From assembly GCF_036492635.1 (NCBI RefSeq), contig NZ_AP025305.1, positions 2,046,001 to 2,110,000 of the forward strand: DNA of 64,000 nt, given 5' to 3'. The stretch's first letter is position 1. The number at the start of each line of letters is the position of its first letter. A program made the translations under genes and the position numbers. This stretch comes from Aureibacter tunicatorum. Lineage in GTDB: Bacteria > Bacteroidota > Bacteroidia > Cytophagales > Cyclobacteriaceae. The notes under the pieces were generated by a model, which did no database searches, was not told the DNA's origin, and was given only the letters and a program-made list of their open reading frames with translations. Positions 19,644-28,542 of this stretch are shown piece after piece.

Positions 19644-20174
19644 TTAGACTCCAGACGGCTTTGAAGGTTTTCTATCATCTAACTCAAAATCAGGAGTATC
19701 CGCATCAGAGTTTGAATTAGAAGTTGATTTAGATCCTGAATTTGTATTTTTTTCAGTATTTTCTATGCTAGGATCTTGATCTTCATCTCGGTTATGATTT
19801 GGATAATGAGGATGACTAGGTGTAGAAGCATCTTTAGTAAGATCATATGAGGTTTTATCTTTATCTGTTTCTTTTCCTAAAATTGGGTTTCCATATGTCG
19901 GATGTCTCGTGTCTCCAGAGTTATTACTTCCTGGGTTACCACCTCCTGAATTACCTGCTGGAGCACCTCCAGAGTCACTTGTTGCATAATCTCCTCTCCA
20001 ATATTCACCATTAGTATCGAATGGATCAGGTTCGGAACCTTTCACTGGACGAGCTCCAGCGTTAACAGTCGTTAAATCAATATTTTTTAAAGATTCATTT
20101 ACATCATTGGAATTATTGCATGATGAGAATGAGATAGCTCCTATTAAAGCTAATGTATAAAATAATCTTTTCAT
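19644..20174 (-). CDS. Low-complexity lipoprotein
   Basis: 176 residues with a lipoprotein signal peptide: MKRLFYTLALIGAISFSSC, Cys at about 19 as the lipidation site. The mature chain is almost entirely polar low complexity: Gly/Ser/Asn-rich (GGAPAGNSGGGNPGSNN), then Asp/Glu/Asn/Ser-rich with several Pro-His clusters. No domain is recognised and no fold is expected; it resembles the disordered, surface-exposed lipoproteins frequent in Bacteroidota. The codon use shows it is a real gene (signal peptide, hairpin terminator), but the function is unknown. Confidence 0.7.
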   Translation of the reverse strand: MKRLFYTLALIGAISFSSCNNSNDVNESLKNIDLTTVNAGARPVKGSEPDPFDTNGEYWRGDYATSDSGGAPAGNSGGGNPGSNNSGDTRHPTYGNPILGKETDKDKTSYDLTKDASTPSHPHYPNHNRDEDQDPSIENTEKNTNSGSKSTSNSNSDADTPDFELDDRKPSKPSGV

Positions 20175-20535
20175 GAGAATGTTATATTAATTGTTTGTAT
20201 TTGCTAATGTAGTGATGTTTATATGAAAAATGTAGTATAAAATTATAATATTTAGTAATTCCCTCAATTAATCACATAATAACTGGTTAGGTTATAAACA
20301 AATCCCTTATGTGGGTAATGAGGAATTTTAATTAATCATGAAAATCAATAAATGAGCTTATATAAGAAATTAATGAAGTAATCAAAGTGGATAGTAAGAG
20401 TTTGAAATCTTGTTTTGTCAATGTATGAATCTGATTGAGCATTTTATCAGGTGCTATGAGCCGTGAAACCAACTTAAGTCATGTTGGTTCTTAATGAATA
20501 TGACTATTTTGGAAGCTTAACGATATGCATAGCTA
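20175..20535. other. AT-rich intergenic region between divergent genes
   Basis: 361 bp between the divergent lipoprotein and methyltransferase genes. It must hold both promoters, but no exact TAnnTTTG element with a proper spacer was found. The only structured element seen is the inverted repeat at 20467-20489. Confidence 0.5.
20467..20489. promoter_or_regulatory. Inverted repeat upstream of the methyltransferase gene
   Basis: Perfect 7-bp arms AACCAAC/GTTGGTT separated by 9 nt, 46 nt before the ATG. It could be an operator or a leader hairpin; there is no T run. Confidence 0.3.
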
Positions 20536-21300
20536 ATGAATATTAATAAACACAACAGCCGAGCCTGGGACAAGGAAGATGGTTTGGAGGAATGGAAACA
20601 ACCATTTTCACATGAAGTGATCAAAAAGGCAAAACGTAATATTGCTGAAGTTTTGTTGACGAATTCGAAGTCTGTTCCTTCGGATTGGTATATGCCGGTC
20701 AAAGGAAAAAAGATCTTATGCCTTGCATCTGGAGGTGGTCAGCAAGCGCCTATTTTTTCAGCTATGGGAGCAAATGTGACTTTAGTTGATATCAGCGCTA
20801 ATCAACTGGCTAAAGATAAAATGGTGGCGGAAAGAGAGGGACTGGCAATAGATATCATACAACATGATATGTGCGATTTGTCGATATTTGAAGATGAAAC
20901 CTTTGATATGATTTTTCACCCTATATCAAATTGCTTTATAGAGGATCCTAATCTTGTATGGGCTGAATGCTATAGAGTGTTGAAAAAAGGAGGATCTTTG
21001 CTCTCTGGTTTTGTGAATCCAATTCTGTATTTATTTGATATGGATGCGATCGAGCAAGGAGAACTAAAAGTGACAAATACGATTCCTTATTCAGATGTCG
21101 AACAACTTCCAAAAGATCAGTTGAAGAAGAGAATTGAGAATAATGATACGCTAGAGTACGGTCATTCGTTGGATACTCTTATTGGCGGACAAATTGCCGT
21201 TGGTTTTGCAGTAACAGGTTTTTATGAAGACTATAGTTGCGACGATACTCTTGACAAATATATACATTCGTCAATAGCGACTAAGGCTTTGAAGGTGTAA
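20536..21300 (+). CDS. Class I SAM-dependent methyltransferase
   Basis: 254 residues. The SAM-binding motif I is ILCLASGGGQQAP (about residues 59-71), followed by the acidic ribose-binding VTLVDIS (about 80-86), a motif IIQHDMCDL and the FDMIFHPIS strand, and the ECYRVLKKGGSLLSGF post-motif; this is the methyltransf_11 layout. The C-terminal part (VGFAVTGFYEDYS) is typical of small-molecule methyltransferases of this group. The substrate cannot be told from sequence. It is monocistronic as far as visible. Confidence 0.85.
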   Translation: MNINKHNSRAWDKEDGLEEWKQPFSHEVIKKAKRNIAEVLLTNSKSVPSDWYMPVKGKKILCLASGGGQQAPIFSAMGANVTLVDISANQLAKDKMVAEREGLAIDIIQHDMCDLSIFEDETFDMIFHPISNCFIEDPNLVWAECYRVLKKGGSLLSGFVNPILYLFDMDAIEQGELKVTNTIPYSDVEQLPKDQLKKRIENNDTLEYGHSLDTLIGGQIAVGFAVTGFYEDYSCDDTLDKYIHSSIATKALKV

Positions 21301-21573
21301 AAAGTATTTGATGCTTATATTTTTGTCTTTCTATACATTTTTTGGTTGTTAATGTACTTGATGAACTATGAGTGGCTGATCATTTCTAGTGGTGTCTAAT
21401 GACTTAGTTTTAAGGAGAAATTTCTTAAATTCCTAGAAAAAAATTGAGCAAAAAACATCATGAATATTACATGAATTTAACGTGCTTTTAGAAGCGTGTT
21501 TTATTGGTATTATTATGTTTTTTTCGTATTTTAAAGTATAGAAAATTAGACATATTCAACCAAAAAACAACCA

Positions 21574-21870
21574 ATGATCGCACTAGTAAGCAAAGCTATT
21601 AAAGAACAAAAAGTTATATCATTCATGTATGAAGGCACGCGAAGAATCGTTGAGCCATTTACTCTTGGGACGTTGCAAAGTTCTAATAACTTAAGCCTTT
21701 CGGCATGGAAAGTGGGAGGTTATAGCCAGTCAAGAAGTTCATCGGATTGGAGGCTGTACACATTCTCAAAGATGTCGCAAATTAAAGTAGAAAGCGATGC
21801 GTTGATAGAAAGTCGCGCAGGATACAGAGCGGATGATAGTCGAATGTCATATATTTGGAGTACTAGATAA
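21574..21870 (+). CDS. Free-standing WYL-like domain protein
   Basis: 98 residues that look like a WYL domain alone: AIKEQKVISFMYEG near the start, RRIVEPFTLG, LSAWKVGGYSQS and WRLYTFSKMSQIKV. In most bacteria WYL domains sit behind an HTH or in Cas and phage-defence regulators and bind nucleic acid or ligands; here there is no DNA-binding domain before it and no HTH gene adjacent. The gene is followed by two strong hairpins. Start chosen at the only in-frame ATG before the conserved part. Confidence 0.65.
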   Translation: MIALVSKAIKEQKVISFMYEGTRRIVEPFTLGTLQSSNNLSLSAWKVGGYSQSRSSSDWRLYTFSKMSQIKVESDALIESRAGYRADDSRMSYIWSTR

Positions 21871-21887
21871 AGTTATATTTTTATGCA

Positions 21888-21926
21888 AGGCTTTTGGCTT
21901 GGCTCAAAAGCCTATTTTTTGTTTTG
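21888..21926 (+). terminator. Terminator of the WYL-like gene
   Basis: Perfect 9-bp stem AGGCTTTTG/CAAAAGCCT with an 8-nt loop followed by ATTTTTTGTTTTG, 18 nt after the stop codon. Confidence 0.85.
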
Positions 21927-21929
21927 TTC

Positions 21930-21966
21930 AAATGACGTTTTTCAGCTGGAAAACGTCATTTTTACT
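21930..21966 (+). terminator. Second hairpin in tandem after the WYL-like gene
   Basis: Perfect 12-bp stem AAATGACGTTTT/AAAACGTCATTT with an 8-nt loop and a short T run, four bases after the first terminator's tail. It may be a backup terminator or a separate element. Confidence 0.6.
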
Positions 21967-22141
21967 TTATAGGTGCAATGATTTATAAACTGGGGATTTG
22001 GACATAAATATTTTGTGAAATGGATCAATCTTAAGTTATCAGCCAATTATAACGGCTTATTTTTTCTTAAAGAATTCGTTGCCTTCATAGAATTTATCTT
22101 TTTATCAGAGAAACATTTTTGCCTGTGGGCTTTTGAATAAT

Positions 22142-24028
22142 ATGTTGTGTAGATCTTTTAAGCTTTTTTGGATGAGAATAGAGGTTCCTTATGATACGTT
22201 GTCGTTAAAGAAGACTAAATATCGCTCGGGATTGTCTGTTGATCCTATGCTTAATAAAGATCAGGCGGTTCAATGTGTCAAATATGAGCTGTCAGCTGAA
22301 GGTTGGAAAAAAGCTATGGGGAAAGAGCCTTCTGCAAAATATCATGTCAGCAGTATGAGGCATGCAATCATAGTGCCTGGAGGCAAAGGCTATCCGCATC
22401 TGACTATCGATATTGATGCTATGCAGTTTACCAGAGATCGAAGACTGCTGAAAGTTGAGTTTTCAAGAGCGCATTACAGTAGCGAGGAGAGGGGTTTTCG
22501 GATCGCTTTTTCTGATCAAGGCAGAGGCCAAATGAAAGCGGAAGGTTATGTGCCGAGAAATATGGATAAAATCTTGTCATCCATACAGTCTTGGATTGGC
22601 CATTTGCTTCCGAATTTGGTGTTTACGGATGACAAAGGACGTGATGTGTCTCAAATCAAAAAGGAAAGAGGATTTTTTCAGCAAGAAAGTCCAAAACCTG
22701 TGAAAAAAGAGTCCGGAAGTCCTCAACCGACAACATTGCATACACCTGAAATTCCAGTATTTGAGCATAAGAATCCTTTTGAGTCGATGGAGGTGGAGTC
22801 TATGCCTATGGTCAAAGGAGTTCCAAAAATTAATATAGGGGCTGTTGGAGAAGGTAAATCGGAGGCTAAAGCTCATTCGGAATCACCCAAGTCGAAAAAA
22901 GGCAAGAGAAAAAAGAAGAAGTTGGCTGAAAAAGATGACTTGGGCACTGAGGAAGGTTGGGAAAAGATGCTCCGCGAAGTGGAAAGCATATCGCCATCTA
23001 CCACGCCTGAGTCAAGTCCTACGCCTAGGCATCGAAAACATCGAAAAGCCGTGGCAAGTCCGACGGCAAGTCCATTGAGCATAGTGGTTTCGGATTCTGA
23101 GAAAATCGCACGGCTTAAAGAATGGGAAGAGTTTTTGAGCATAGAGGATTTTGATGATTTATTTGAAGAGCCTGATTTGTCATCGCTTTCTCAAGAGGAA
23201 ATGTCGCAGGTATTTGGAGTTTATAATGAATGCTTTGAGAAAAAAGGTAAGTTTAGCTTAAAGCAAAATGATAGAATGCTGGCCAAGATTGGAGAGATGA
23301 CTGAGAAAATGCAAAAGCTGAGGCGAATCATGTCCACAGTCAAAAGCATTGGTGGTAAAAAACAACGAGGAAAAGAGCTGTTTTCTAAAGGTTTGGAAGA
23401 ATTGCGAGTGGAAAGCGAGAAATTGGTGCCCACGGATTTGCATTGGATTCGTCCAAGGCATTTGGTTCCTGACGCAGTGGAACGAAAAACGGAGGAACAA
23501 CTGTCTGCATTGAAATTAGCGATTGCTTTGATGTTTAAGACAATGAATATTACTTTCATGAAGCTTCGCATGCAAGAGTATTTTGGCATGGGCTTGGCTT
23601 CGCTCAATCACCTGAAAGAAGTGAGTGGAGAGTTTGCTCCAGCTTTTTCACGATGTTTTGAGCATTGTTTTGATATAATGAATCATTTTAACGCAGTGAT
23701 AAGAATGGATCCGCGTTCGGGCATGCCTTCTGATGCTCTTAAAAATCCTGGAGAAATTTTAGCTCTTCAGCAACGTCAAAATTTCGTAATGAACAAAGTG
23801 CAATGGGATATTGATTTTTTTGGAGCGATATCAGAGCGCATGTCGCAAATTGTCCAAAACACCCATGCTTATGAAAGCAGAGAGTGGGATGGATTGTGGG
23901 AAGTAGTCAAACCATTGGCGATGAGAATACCTAAGGTAAATCCTGATAGTCACATCCCGCATTCACAGGGACTTGACGCTTTGTTTTTTGAATTTTTAGA
24001 GAAAATAATTCAAAACTCTAGTGCTTGA
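22142..24028 (+). CDS. Unknown 628-residue protein with basic NLS-like tracts
   Basis: Not recognised. From the ATG at 22142 it has 628 residues; an ATG at 22172 (MRIEVPYDTLSLKK) is an equally good start. Three parts are visible: an N-terminal alpha/beta region of about 160 residues with strands such as HLTIDIDAMQF; a disordered Pro/Ser/Lys-rich linker (about 180-320) containing the basic tracts KSKKGKRKKKKLAEK and PRHRKHRK; and a helical C-terminal region of about 300 residues with many Met and amphipathic helices. No signal peptide or membrane segment. The basic tracts resemble nuclear-localisation signals, which may be chance, nucleic-acid binding, or a host-directed role. An FCP1-like phosphatase gene follows 62 nt downstream. 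Confidence 0.75.
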   Translation: MLCRSFKLFWMRIEVPYDTLSLKKTKYRSGLSVDPMLNKDQAVQCVKYELSAEGWKKAMGKEPSAKYHVSSMRHAIIVPGGKGYPHLTIDIDAMQFTRDRRLLKVEFSRAHYSSEERGFRIAFSDQGRGQMKAEGYVPRNMDKILSSIQSWIGHLLPNLVFTDDKGRDVSQIKKERGFFQQESPKPVKKESGSPQPTTLHTPEIPVFEHKNPFESMEVESMPMVKGVPKINIGAVGEGKSEAKAHSESPKSKKGKRKKKKLAEKDDLGTEEGWEKMLREVESISPSTTPESSPTPRHRKHRKAVASPTASPLSIVVSDSEKIARLKEWEEFLSIEDFDDLFEEPDLSSLSQEEMSQVFGVYNECFEKKGKFSLKQNDRMLAKIGEMTEKMQKLRRIMSTVKSIGGKKQRGKELFSKGLEELRVESEKLVPTDLHWIRPRHLVPDAVERKTEEQLSALKLAIALMFKTMNITFMKLRMQEYFGMGLASLNHLKEVSGEFAPAFSRCFEHCFDIMNHFNAVIRMDPRSGMPSDALKNPGEILALQQRQNFVMNKVQWDIDFFGAISERMSQIVQNTHAYESREWDGLWEVVKPLAMRIPKVNPDSHIPHSQGLDALFFEFLEKIIQNSSA

Positions 24029-24090
24029 TCCATTATTGATTTGAATTATGATTTTTCTTTTTCAATTTCAAGAAAAAATTTCCAAACATA

Positions 24091-24657
24091 TTGCGAAGAA
24101 AACTAATCATATTGGATTTGGATGAGACATTGATCCATGCGACCAGAGAGCCTAGAGATGATTTGTGGGATTTTGAGTTGAATGTCTATAAAGTCTATAT
24201 CAGGCCTTATTTGAGCCAATTTTTGGAATCAATTATCACTGACTTTGATGTCGCGGTTTGGTCTTCAGCTTCGGATGACTATGTGCATCAAGCGGTAACA
24301 TGCATATTTCCTCAGGATTACCCTTTACTTTTTGTTTGGGGACGGTCGCGATGCACATTGAGGCGTCAAAGTATTTTTGACCAGATGGATTTCATGTACG
24401 CTTCTGATCATTTAAATTATGTGAAAAGACTTAAAAAGATCAAGAAAAGTTTTGGCATACCTTTTTATGACATGCTAATAGTGGATGATACTCCATCTAA
24501 GTCGGTCGAAAATTACGGTAACGCGATTTACCCCAAAGCATTTAAAGGTGAAAAAGACGATGCCGAACTTCTATTATTGACAAAGTATCTTTTGACATTG
24601 AAAGATGTTGAAAATGTCAGAACGATTGAGAAAAGGTATTGGAAAGATGAACTTTAA
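24091..24657 (+). CDS. NIF/FCP1-type HAD phosphatase
   Basis: 188 residues from a TTG codon; no in-frame ATG precedes the catalytic motif. HAD motif I is LDLDETLIHA (nucleophile Asp at about 9), then the family-typical YIRPYLSQFL, VAVWSSASDDYV (motif II), a central Lys-rich helix and LIVDDTPSKSVENYGNAIYP (motif III/IV), matching the NLI-interacting-factor/FCP1-SCP family. Eukaryotic members dephosphorylate the RNA polymerase II C-terminal domain; bacterial members occur but their substrates are largely unknown. It probably shares a transcript with the preceding basic-tract protein. Confidence 0.85.
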   Translation: MRRKLIILDLDETLIHATREPRDDLWDFELNVYKVYIRPYLSQFLESIITDFDVAVWSSASDDYVHQAVTCIFPQDYPLLFVWGRSRCTLRRQSIFDQMDFMYASDHLNYVKRLKKIKKSFGIPFYDMLIVDDTPSKSVENYGNAIYPKAFKGEKDDAELLLLTKYLLTLKDVENVRTIEKRYWKDEL

Positions 24658-24674
24658 TTTTTAAATATTTTACG

Positions 24675-25130
24675 ATGAGAAATTTGTTGTTAATGTTAAT
24701 GTCAGTAATGCTATTGAGTTGTAGCGATAGTCAAACTCAGAGCAAGAATTTCACAGCTGTGGATATTGCTCAAGGAAATTTGCTGGGAGCGGGAGAGGAA
24801 GGTATTCAGCAAGAAAATGTTGTGATTAAAGATGAGAAATCTTGGAATGAATTATTGAAAAAAATGGACAAGGTGAATGATGTTTCTTCTCATTTTTCCA
24901 GACAGAAAGTCGATTTTAACAAAAATATGATTATTGCCAGTTTCGAAGGAGTGAAGAGTTCTGGAGGCTATGGCATAGCACTTAAGGTAAAACCTGATTC
25001 TGATAAAATAATCGTTGAGGTCAAAAGGATTTCTCCAGAAGGCATGGCATCCATGCAAATGACACAACCTTATCACATTATTGAAATACCAAAGTCAAAT
25101 TTGCCGGTAGAGTTCGTTAATGTTGATTAG
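24675..25130 (+). CDS. PrcB-like lipoprotein
   Basis: 151 residues with a lipoprotein signal peptide (MRNLLLMLMSVMLLSC, Cys 16). The C-terminal half has the PrcB_C signature: SSGGYGIALKV, a strand IIVEVKRIS, then MTQPYHIIEIPK. In Treponema PrcB is a lipoprotein of the dentilisin protease complex; in Bacteroidota the domain is found in isolated lipoproteins whose job is unknown. There is no subtilisin-type protease gene in the window. The start is 17 nt after the phosphatase stop, so co-transcription is possible. Confidence 0.75.
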   Translation: MRNLLLMLMSVMLLSCSDSQTQSKNFTAVDIAQGNLLGAGEEGIQQENVVIKDEKSWNELLKKMDKVNDVSSHFSRQKVDFNKNMIIASFEGVKSSGGYGIALKVKPDSDKIIVEVKRISPEGMASMQMTQPYHIIEIPKSNLPVEFVNVD

Positions 25131-25143
25131 CATTTAAATATGG

Positions 25144-25181
25144 TTTGGGAATGGCTTCGACGTTTGCACACCATTCCCAAA
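25144..25181. terminator. Hairpin between convergent PrcB-like and mgtE genes
   Basis: Perfect 11-bp inverted repeat TTTGGGAATGG/CCATTCCCAAA with a 16-nt loop, placed between two converging stop codons. It lacks a T run on either side, so its efficiency is uncertain. Confidence 0.5.
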
Positions 25182-25185
25182 TCGC

Positions 25186-26556
25186 CTAAAATAAGAAAAA
25201 TGTCGCTGTTCCAAAGTAAATGAGCATGCCCGTGATATCGACTATGGTGGTGATCGCGGGAGAAGCGACCACCGCGGGATCTCCGTTTAGTCTTTTGACG
25301 ATAAGAGGCATCGTTGCGCCTATGATTGTGGACACGATTACTTGCAATGAAAGAGCTAGTGCTATCACGCTTCCTACTTGAAGCAAAGAAAATCCTTCCG
25401 GCAAGACGGCATTATTGGAAAGCAATGATACTTTTCCGAGTGTTACAAGACCAAGACAAAGAGAAAGCATGAAGCCAACGCGAGCTTCTTTGAAAATCAC
25501 TTTAAACCAGTCCGATAGTTTGATGTCTCCAAGCGCAAGAGCGCGTATGACAACTGTTGCGGCTTGACTACCTGAATTTCCTCCAGTATCGGCTACCATC
25601 GGCATGTATAGCGCTAATATAATCAAGCTTTCCAATGCTTCTTCGTATGAATGAAGAATTACGCCCGATATCAAGCCCATGATGGCCAGTGATAAAATCC
25701 ACAAGACTCTTTTTTTGAAATGTCCCCAAGCGGAAGTTTGAGAATATGTATATTCATTTTCATCAGGAATGATACCCATCAATTTCTCCAAATCCTCGGT
25801 TTGCTCAGCTCTAATAATTTCGATAGCGTCGTCATGGGTTACAATTCCGGCAAGTTGCATCTCGTTGTTAAGTACTGGTATGGCAACCAAATCGTATTTT
25901 TCGATTTTTTTTGCGACAATTTCTTGATCTTCGTATATGTTCGCCCAGGCAAAATCATCGTGCAGAATATTTTTCACAAGTTCCTCAGGCTTTGCCAAGA
26001 TCAAGTCCTTTAATGTGACAAAGCCTCGGAGCGTCTTATTGCTGTCTACCACATACACGTAGTAAATGGTCTTTTTGGAAGGAGAATCTCTTCTAACTTT
26101 TTCGATCGCTTCGCTTACGGTCATTTGTTCGCGTATCGAAGCAAAGTCGGTGCTCATAATCCCTCCGGCGCATTCTGGATCGTAAAGATTCAAATGATAA
26201 ACATCCTCTCTGGTCGCCTTGTCCAAAAATGGCAATAGGCTGGCCTGTTGCTCAGCAGTCAGCGATTGATAGAAATCGACACGATCGTCGGATTTCATGG
26301 CGATGAATACCTTGGAAAATTCTCTTCTTTTGAGAGCGTTGAAAATGTCTAATTGAATCGTATTGGAGAAGTCGCTGTAAATATCGGCTTGTTCTGCTCG
26401 TGTAAAGCAGAGCAAAACGCCAATTGTCGCTTGTAATTCAAGCGTAGCCAAGTATTCAGAGATTTCAATAGCAGGCTTTTGCTTGATATTTTCGTATATA
26501 TTCGAGTATTCTCCAGAAATATGTTGAGTAGAATCAAAATTAGCTCGTTTCATCAT
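25186..26556 (-). CDS. mgtE: Magnesium transporter MgtE
   Basis: 456 residues, the usual MgtE size. The order is an MgtE N-domain (about 25-130, superhelical, with FSKVFIAMKSDDR), two CBS domains (about 130-260, YYVYVVDSNKTLRGFVTLKDL and VAIPVLNNEMQLAGIVTHDDA), a plug helix, and five transmembrane helices with the pore signature MPMVADTGGNSGSQA. MgtE is a homodimeric Mg2+ channel gated by cytoplasmic Mg2+ through its N and CBS domains. Transcribed alone; no M-box-like leader could be recognised. Confidence 0.95.
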   Translation of the reverse strand: MMKRANFDSTQHISGEYSNIYENIKQKPAIEISEYLATLELQATIGVLLCFTRAEQADIYSDFSNTIQLDIFNALKRREFSKVFIAMKSDDRVDFYQSLTAEQQASLLPFLDKATREDVYHLNLYDPECAGGIMSTDFASIREQMTVSEAIEKVRRDSPSKKTIYYVYVVDSNKTLRGFVTLKDLILAKPEELVKNILHDDFAWANIYEDQEIVAKKIEKYDLVAIPVLNNEMQLAGIVTHDDAIEIIRAEQTEDLEKLMGIIPDENEYTYSQTSAWGHFKKRVLWILSLAIMGLISGVILHSYEEALESLIILALYMPMVADTGGNSGSQAATVVIRALALGDIKLSDWFKVIFKEARVGFMLSLCLGLVTLGKVSLLSNNAVLPEGFSLLQVGSVIALALSLQVIVSTIIGATMPLIVKRLNGDPAVVASPAITTIVDITGMLIYFGTATFFLF

Positions 26557-27065
26557 CGAATTCGAGTTAAAGTAATTGAAAAATCAGTTAAAAATCGGTG
26601 TTTTTAGACTCTACTGGGGGGTAAATAATGCGGTTGAGCTTCGAAAAAAGTATGATTGCTGTGATTGTTAATACTGCTTGTTTTAAAATCAACTTTTGAA
26701 GCAAGGTTGTGGATGGTTTTTATATGTTTTGAATAAAAGTTTGTCATGATAAAAATCCACTTTAGGTTGTTGTGTATTTGCAATATTTTGAGGTACGCCT
26801 TTTCTGGCTAGTCAGTAAGGTTTATTGCCTTGTTTTTAACGATGACAAATTTACTTTTATTATTTAATTTCAAAAGTCTTTTGAACTAATTTAGAATTTG
26901 TATTCTGATAAGAAATTGTTAAGTGATAGAAATTAGTTGTTTTACATTATTAATACGGGAAAAAGAATTGTATTTGCTTAGGTAATGTTGGAATGAAAAG
27001 TGCCTGAACTTTGGAACTTGTTTCCATTTGTTCAGGCACTTAAGTATTTTATTATCTTATTAACT
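26557..27065. other. Intergenic region upstream of mgtE
   Basis: 509 bp without a convincing gene. The part next to mgtE (26557-26700) must contain its promoter and leader; a magnesium riboswitch was looked for but none was recognisable. The right end holds the hairpin at 26998-27041. Confidence 0.5.
26998..27041 (-). terminator. Hairpin terminator of the YtfJ-like gene
   Basis: Perfect 12-bp arms AAGTGCCTGAAC/GTTCAGGCACTT with a 20-nt loop, 25 nt beyond the stop of the minus-strand gene. The T run after it is only four bases. Confidence 0.6.
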
Positions 27066-27668
27066 TTACGGCGTTCCCAATGATGCGCTTTGTTTGTCAT
27101 TCAGATTAGACCAAATCAATTTGATAAGATCCTCGCTATTCTCAGGAGTCATTTCATCAGTTTGATAGAAAACAACTTCTTTATTGTCATTAATTAGAAT
27201 CACCGCCGCTTTATTATTCAAGTCAGTAAGATTCCAAGCTTTTTTCAATATGTGAGACGGATCTGTATAGACCTTGGCTCCTTTGTCTTTGTAGGCTTCT
27301 TCTTCTCTTCGAATCATGAACCTTACGATGCCATTAGGCAATAAAGGGGCGTCTTTTAAATTGACAATGCCGTAGCAATGGAATATCTCTGTAGGGAAAT
27401 CTTCCTCGGTTAATCTATCATAAAATTCTCGATTGTATTTGGGCTTGTCCGGATCTATATAAAATAATAGGACCAATTTTTCTCCAATTGAAGGCAAGGG
27501 CACAGGATCGTTGCTTGAGTCTCTAATATCGACTGCCTCTACTTTATCTCCTAATGCGATTCCTGATTTTTCTTTTTTGCTTTTCTTTCCAGCACTTGCT
27601 TCTTGTGTGAAAATCATACTAATCATTGCGATAGCAAATATTGGAAATATTTTATGGATGAATTTCAT
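27066..27668 (-). CDS. YtfJ-like periplasmic thioredoxin-fold protein
   Basis: 200 residues with a signal peptide (about 1-26, ending ASA). The mature part follows the YtfJ/thioredoxin-like layout: GEKLVLLFYIDPDKP, a middle IVNLKDAPLLPNGIVRFMI, TDPSHILKKAWNL, then the strand AAVILINDNKEVVFY and a final helix. It lacks the CxxC redox motif, as YtfJ proteins do; the single Cys in FHCYGI is not in the active-site position. Role unknown even in E. coli. Transcribed alone. Confidence 0.65.
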   Translation of the reverse strand: MKFIHKIFPIFAIAMISMIFTQEASAGKKSKKEKSGIALGDKVEAVDIRDSSNDPVPLPSIGEKLVLLFYIDPDKPKYNREFYDRLTEEDFPTEIFHCYGIVNLKDAPLLPNGIVRFMIRREEEAYKDKGAKVYTDPSHILKKAWNLTDLNNKAAVILINDNKEVVFYQTDEMTPENSEDLIKLIWSNLNDKQSASLGTP

Positions 27669-27951
27669 GTTTTTGATCTTTCTTTGATTAGAATAGGGGA
27701 AATAGTCTTGAAAATAACGAGAAACTATTCAGGCTTATTGCTGAAATAGAATAGGCCAAATAGATTTAGCTGTTGGATTCAAGTGTTTGTTATGGCTGTG
27801 CCATGTGAAAAATATCCTTTTGGAAAGGTTTCAATGAGGTTTTCGAAGTGAGTTTTCATAGATTATGAGTTTAGTGTTGCTTGATGCTATATGGCATAAG
27901 CGGTTTTCACTATTGATACACTTCAAGGTGTTTTTCCCCTACGAAAGATGC

Positions 27952-28398
27952 TTATAAAGAAGATGAGTATGCCGGAAATTGATGGATTTGGGTGTATTGA
28001 TTATTGTTGTAATGGCAACAAATATGCTGTATGCCATTTGTCAAAATGATATATTGGGCTTTGATGATTTGGTTGTAAGCCTCAATTTGATGAAAAACTT
28101 TTTGATCCAATTTGACTTTTGAGGCCTTGCATTCTACCAAAAGCAAGTTTTCTCCTTTGTTGTTCATTACTAATATGTCGGATCTTTTGGTAAGTTTATT
28201 GTACTTCAAGCCGCTTTCGAGTGCGAATAAAGGCTTGGGATAATCGAGGTGATTAATCAAAAAATGCATGAAATTCTGCCTTACCCATTCCTCTGGAGTC
28301 AATACCAAATATTTTTTTCTGACGATATCAAATATTTCCAAAGATTTTGCGCCTTGGACAATTTTCAAGGATGCTTCGGGAAGGTTGAGTCTTTCCAT
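27952..28398 (-). CDS. HsdR N-terminal-domain (HSDR_N_2) nuclease-fold protein
   Basis: 148 residues, a compact PD-(D/E)XK fold: E61, D74 (KRSDILV), ExK (E89, K91 in LLVECKASK) and a Q104-xxx-Y108 motif. Such stand-alone proteins, annotated as type I restriction enzyme R subunit N-terminal domain, are very common in Bacteroidota and are usually neighbours of replication genes; there is no hsdM or hsdS here, so it is not a restriction system. Function unknown; probably a DNA-processing nuclease. Confidence 0.8.
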   Translation of the reverse strand: MERLNLPEASLKIVQGAKSLEIFDIVRKKYLVLTPEEWVRQNFMHFLINHLDYPKPLFALESGLKYNKLTKRSDILVMNNKGENLLLVECKASKVKLDQKVFHQIEAYNQIIKAQYIILTNGIQHICCHYNNNQYTQIHQFPAYSSSL

Positions 28399-28542
28399 AT
28401 GATTTTTTGCCCAATATTAACGATTTTATAACAATATTGCCTCCCTTGGGAAATAAAAGTACACAGAGAATATGATTTAAAGCAAAAAATCTTTAGAATC
28501 GTATCGAAATAGAGAGAAGAAAAGTACAATAATTTAATTGAG

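Noticed and set aside
26557-26750. Mg2+ riboswitch before mgtE
   Set aside because: I could not identify the M-box or ykoK structural features; only a covariance-model scan could decide.
27952-28398. Type I restriction system
   Set aside because: No hsdM or hsdS gene is adjacent and the protein is only the N-terminal nuclease-fold domain.
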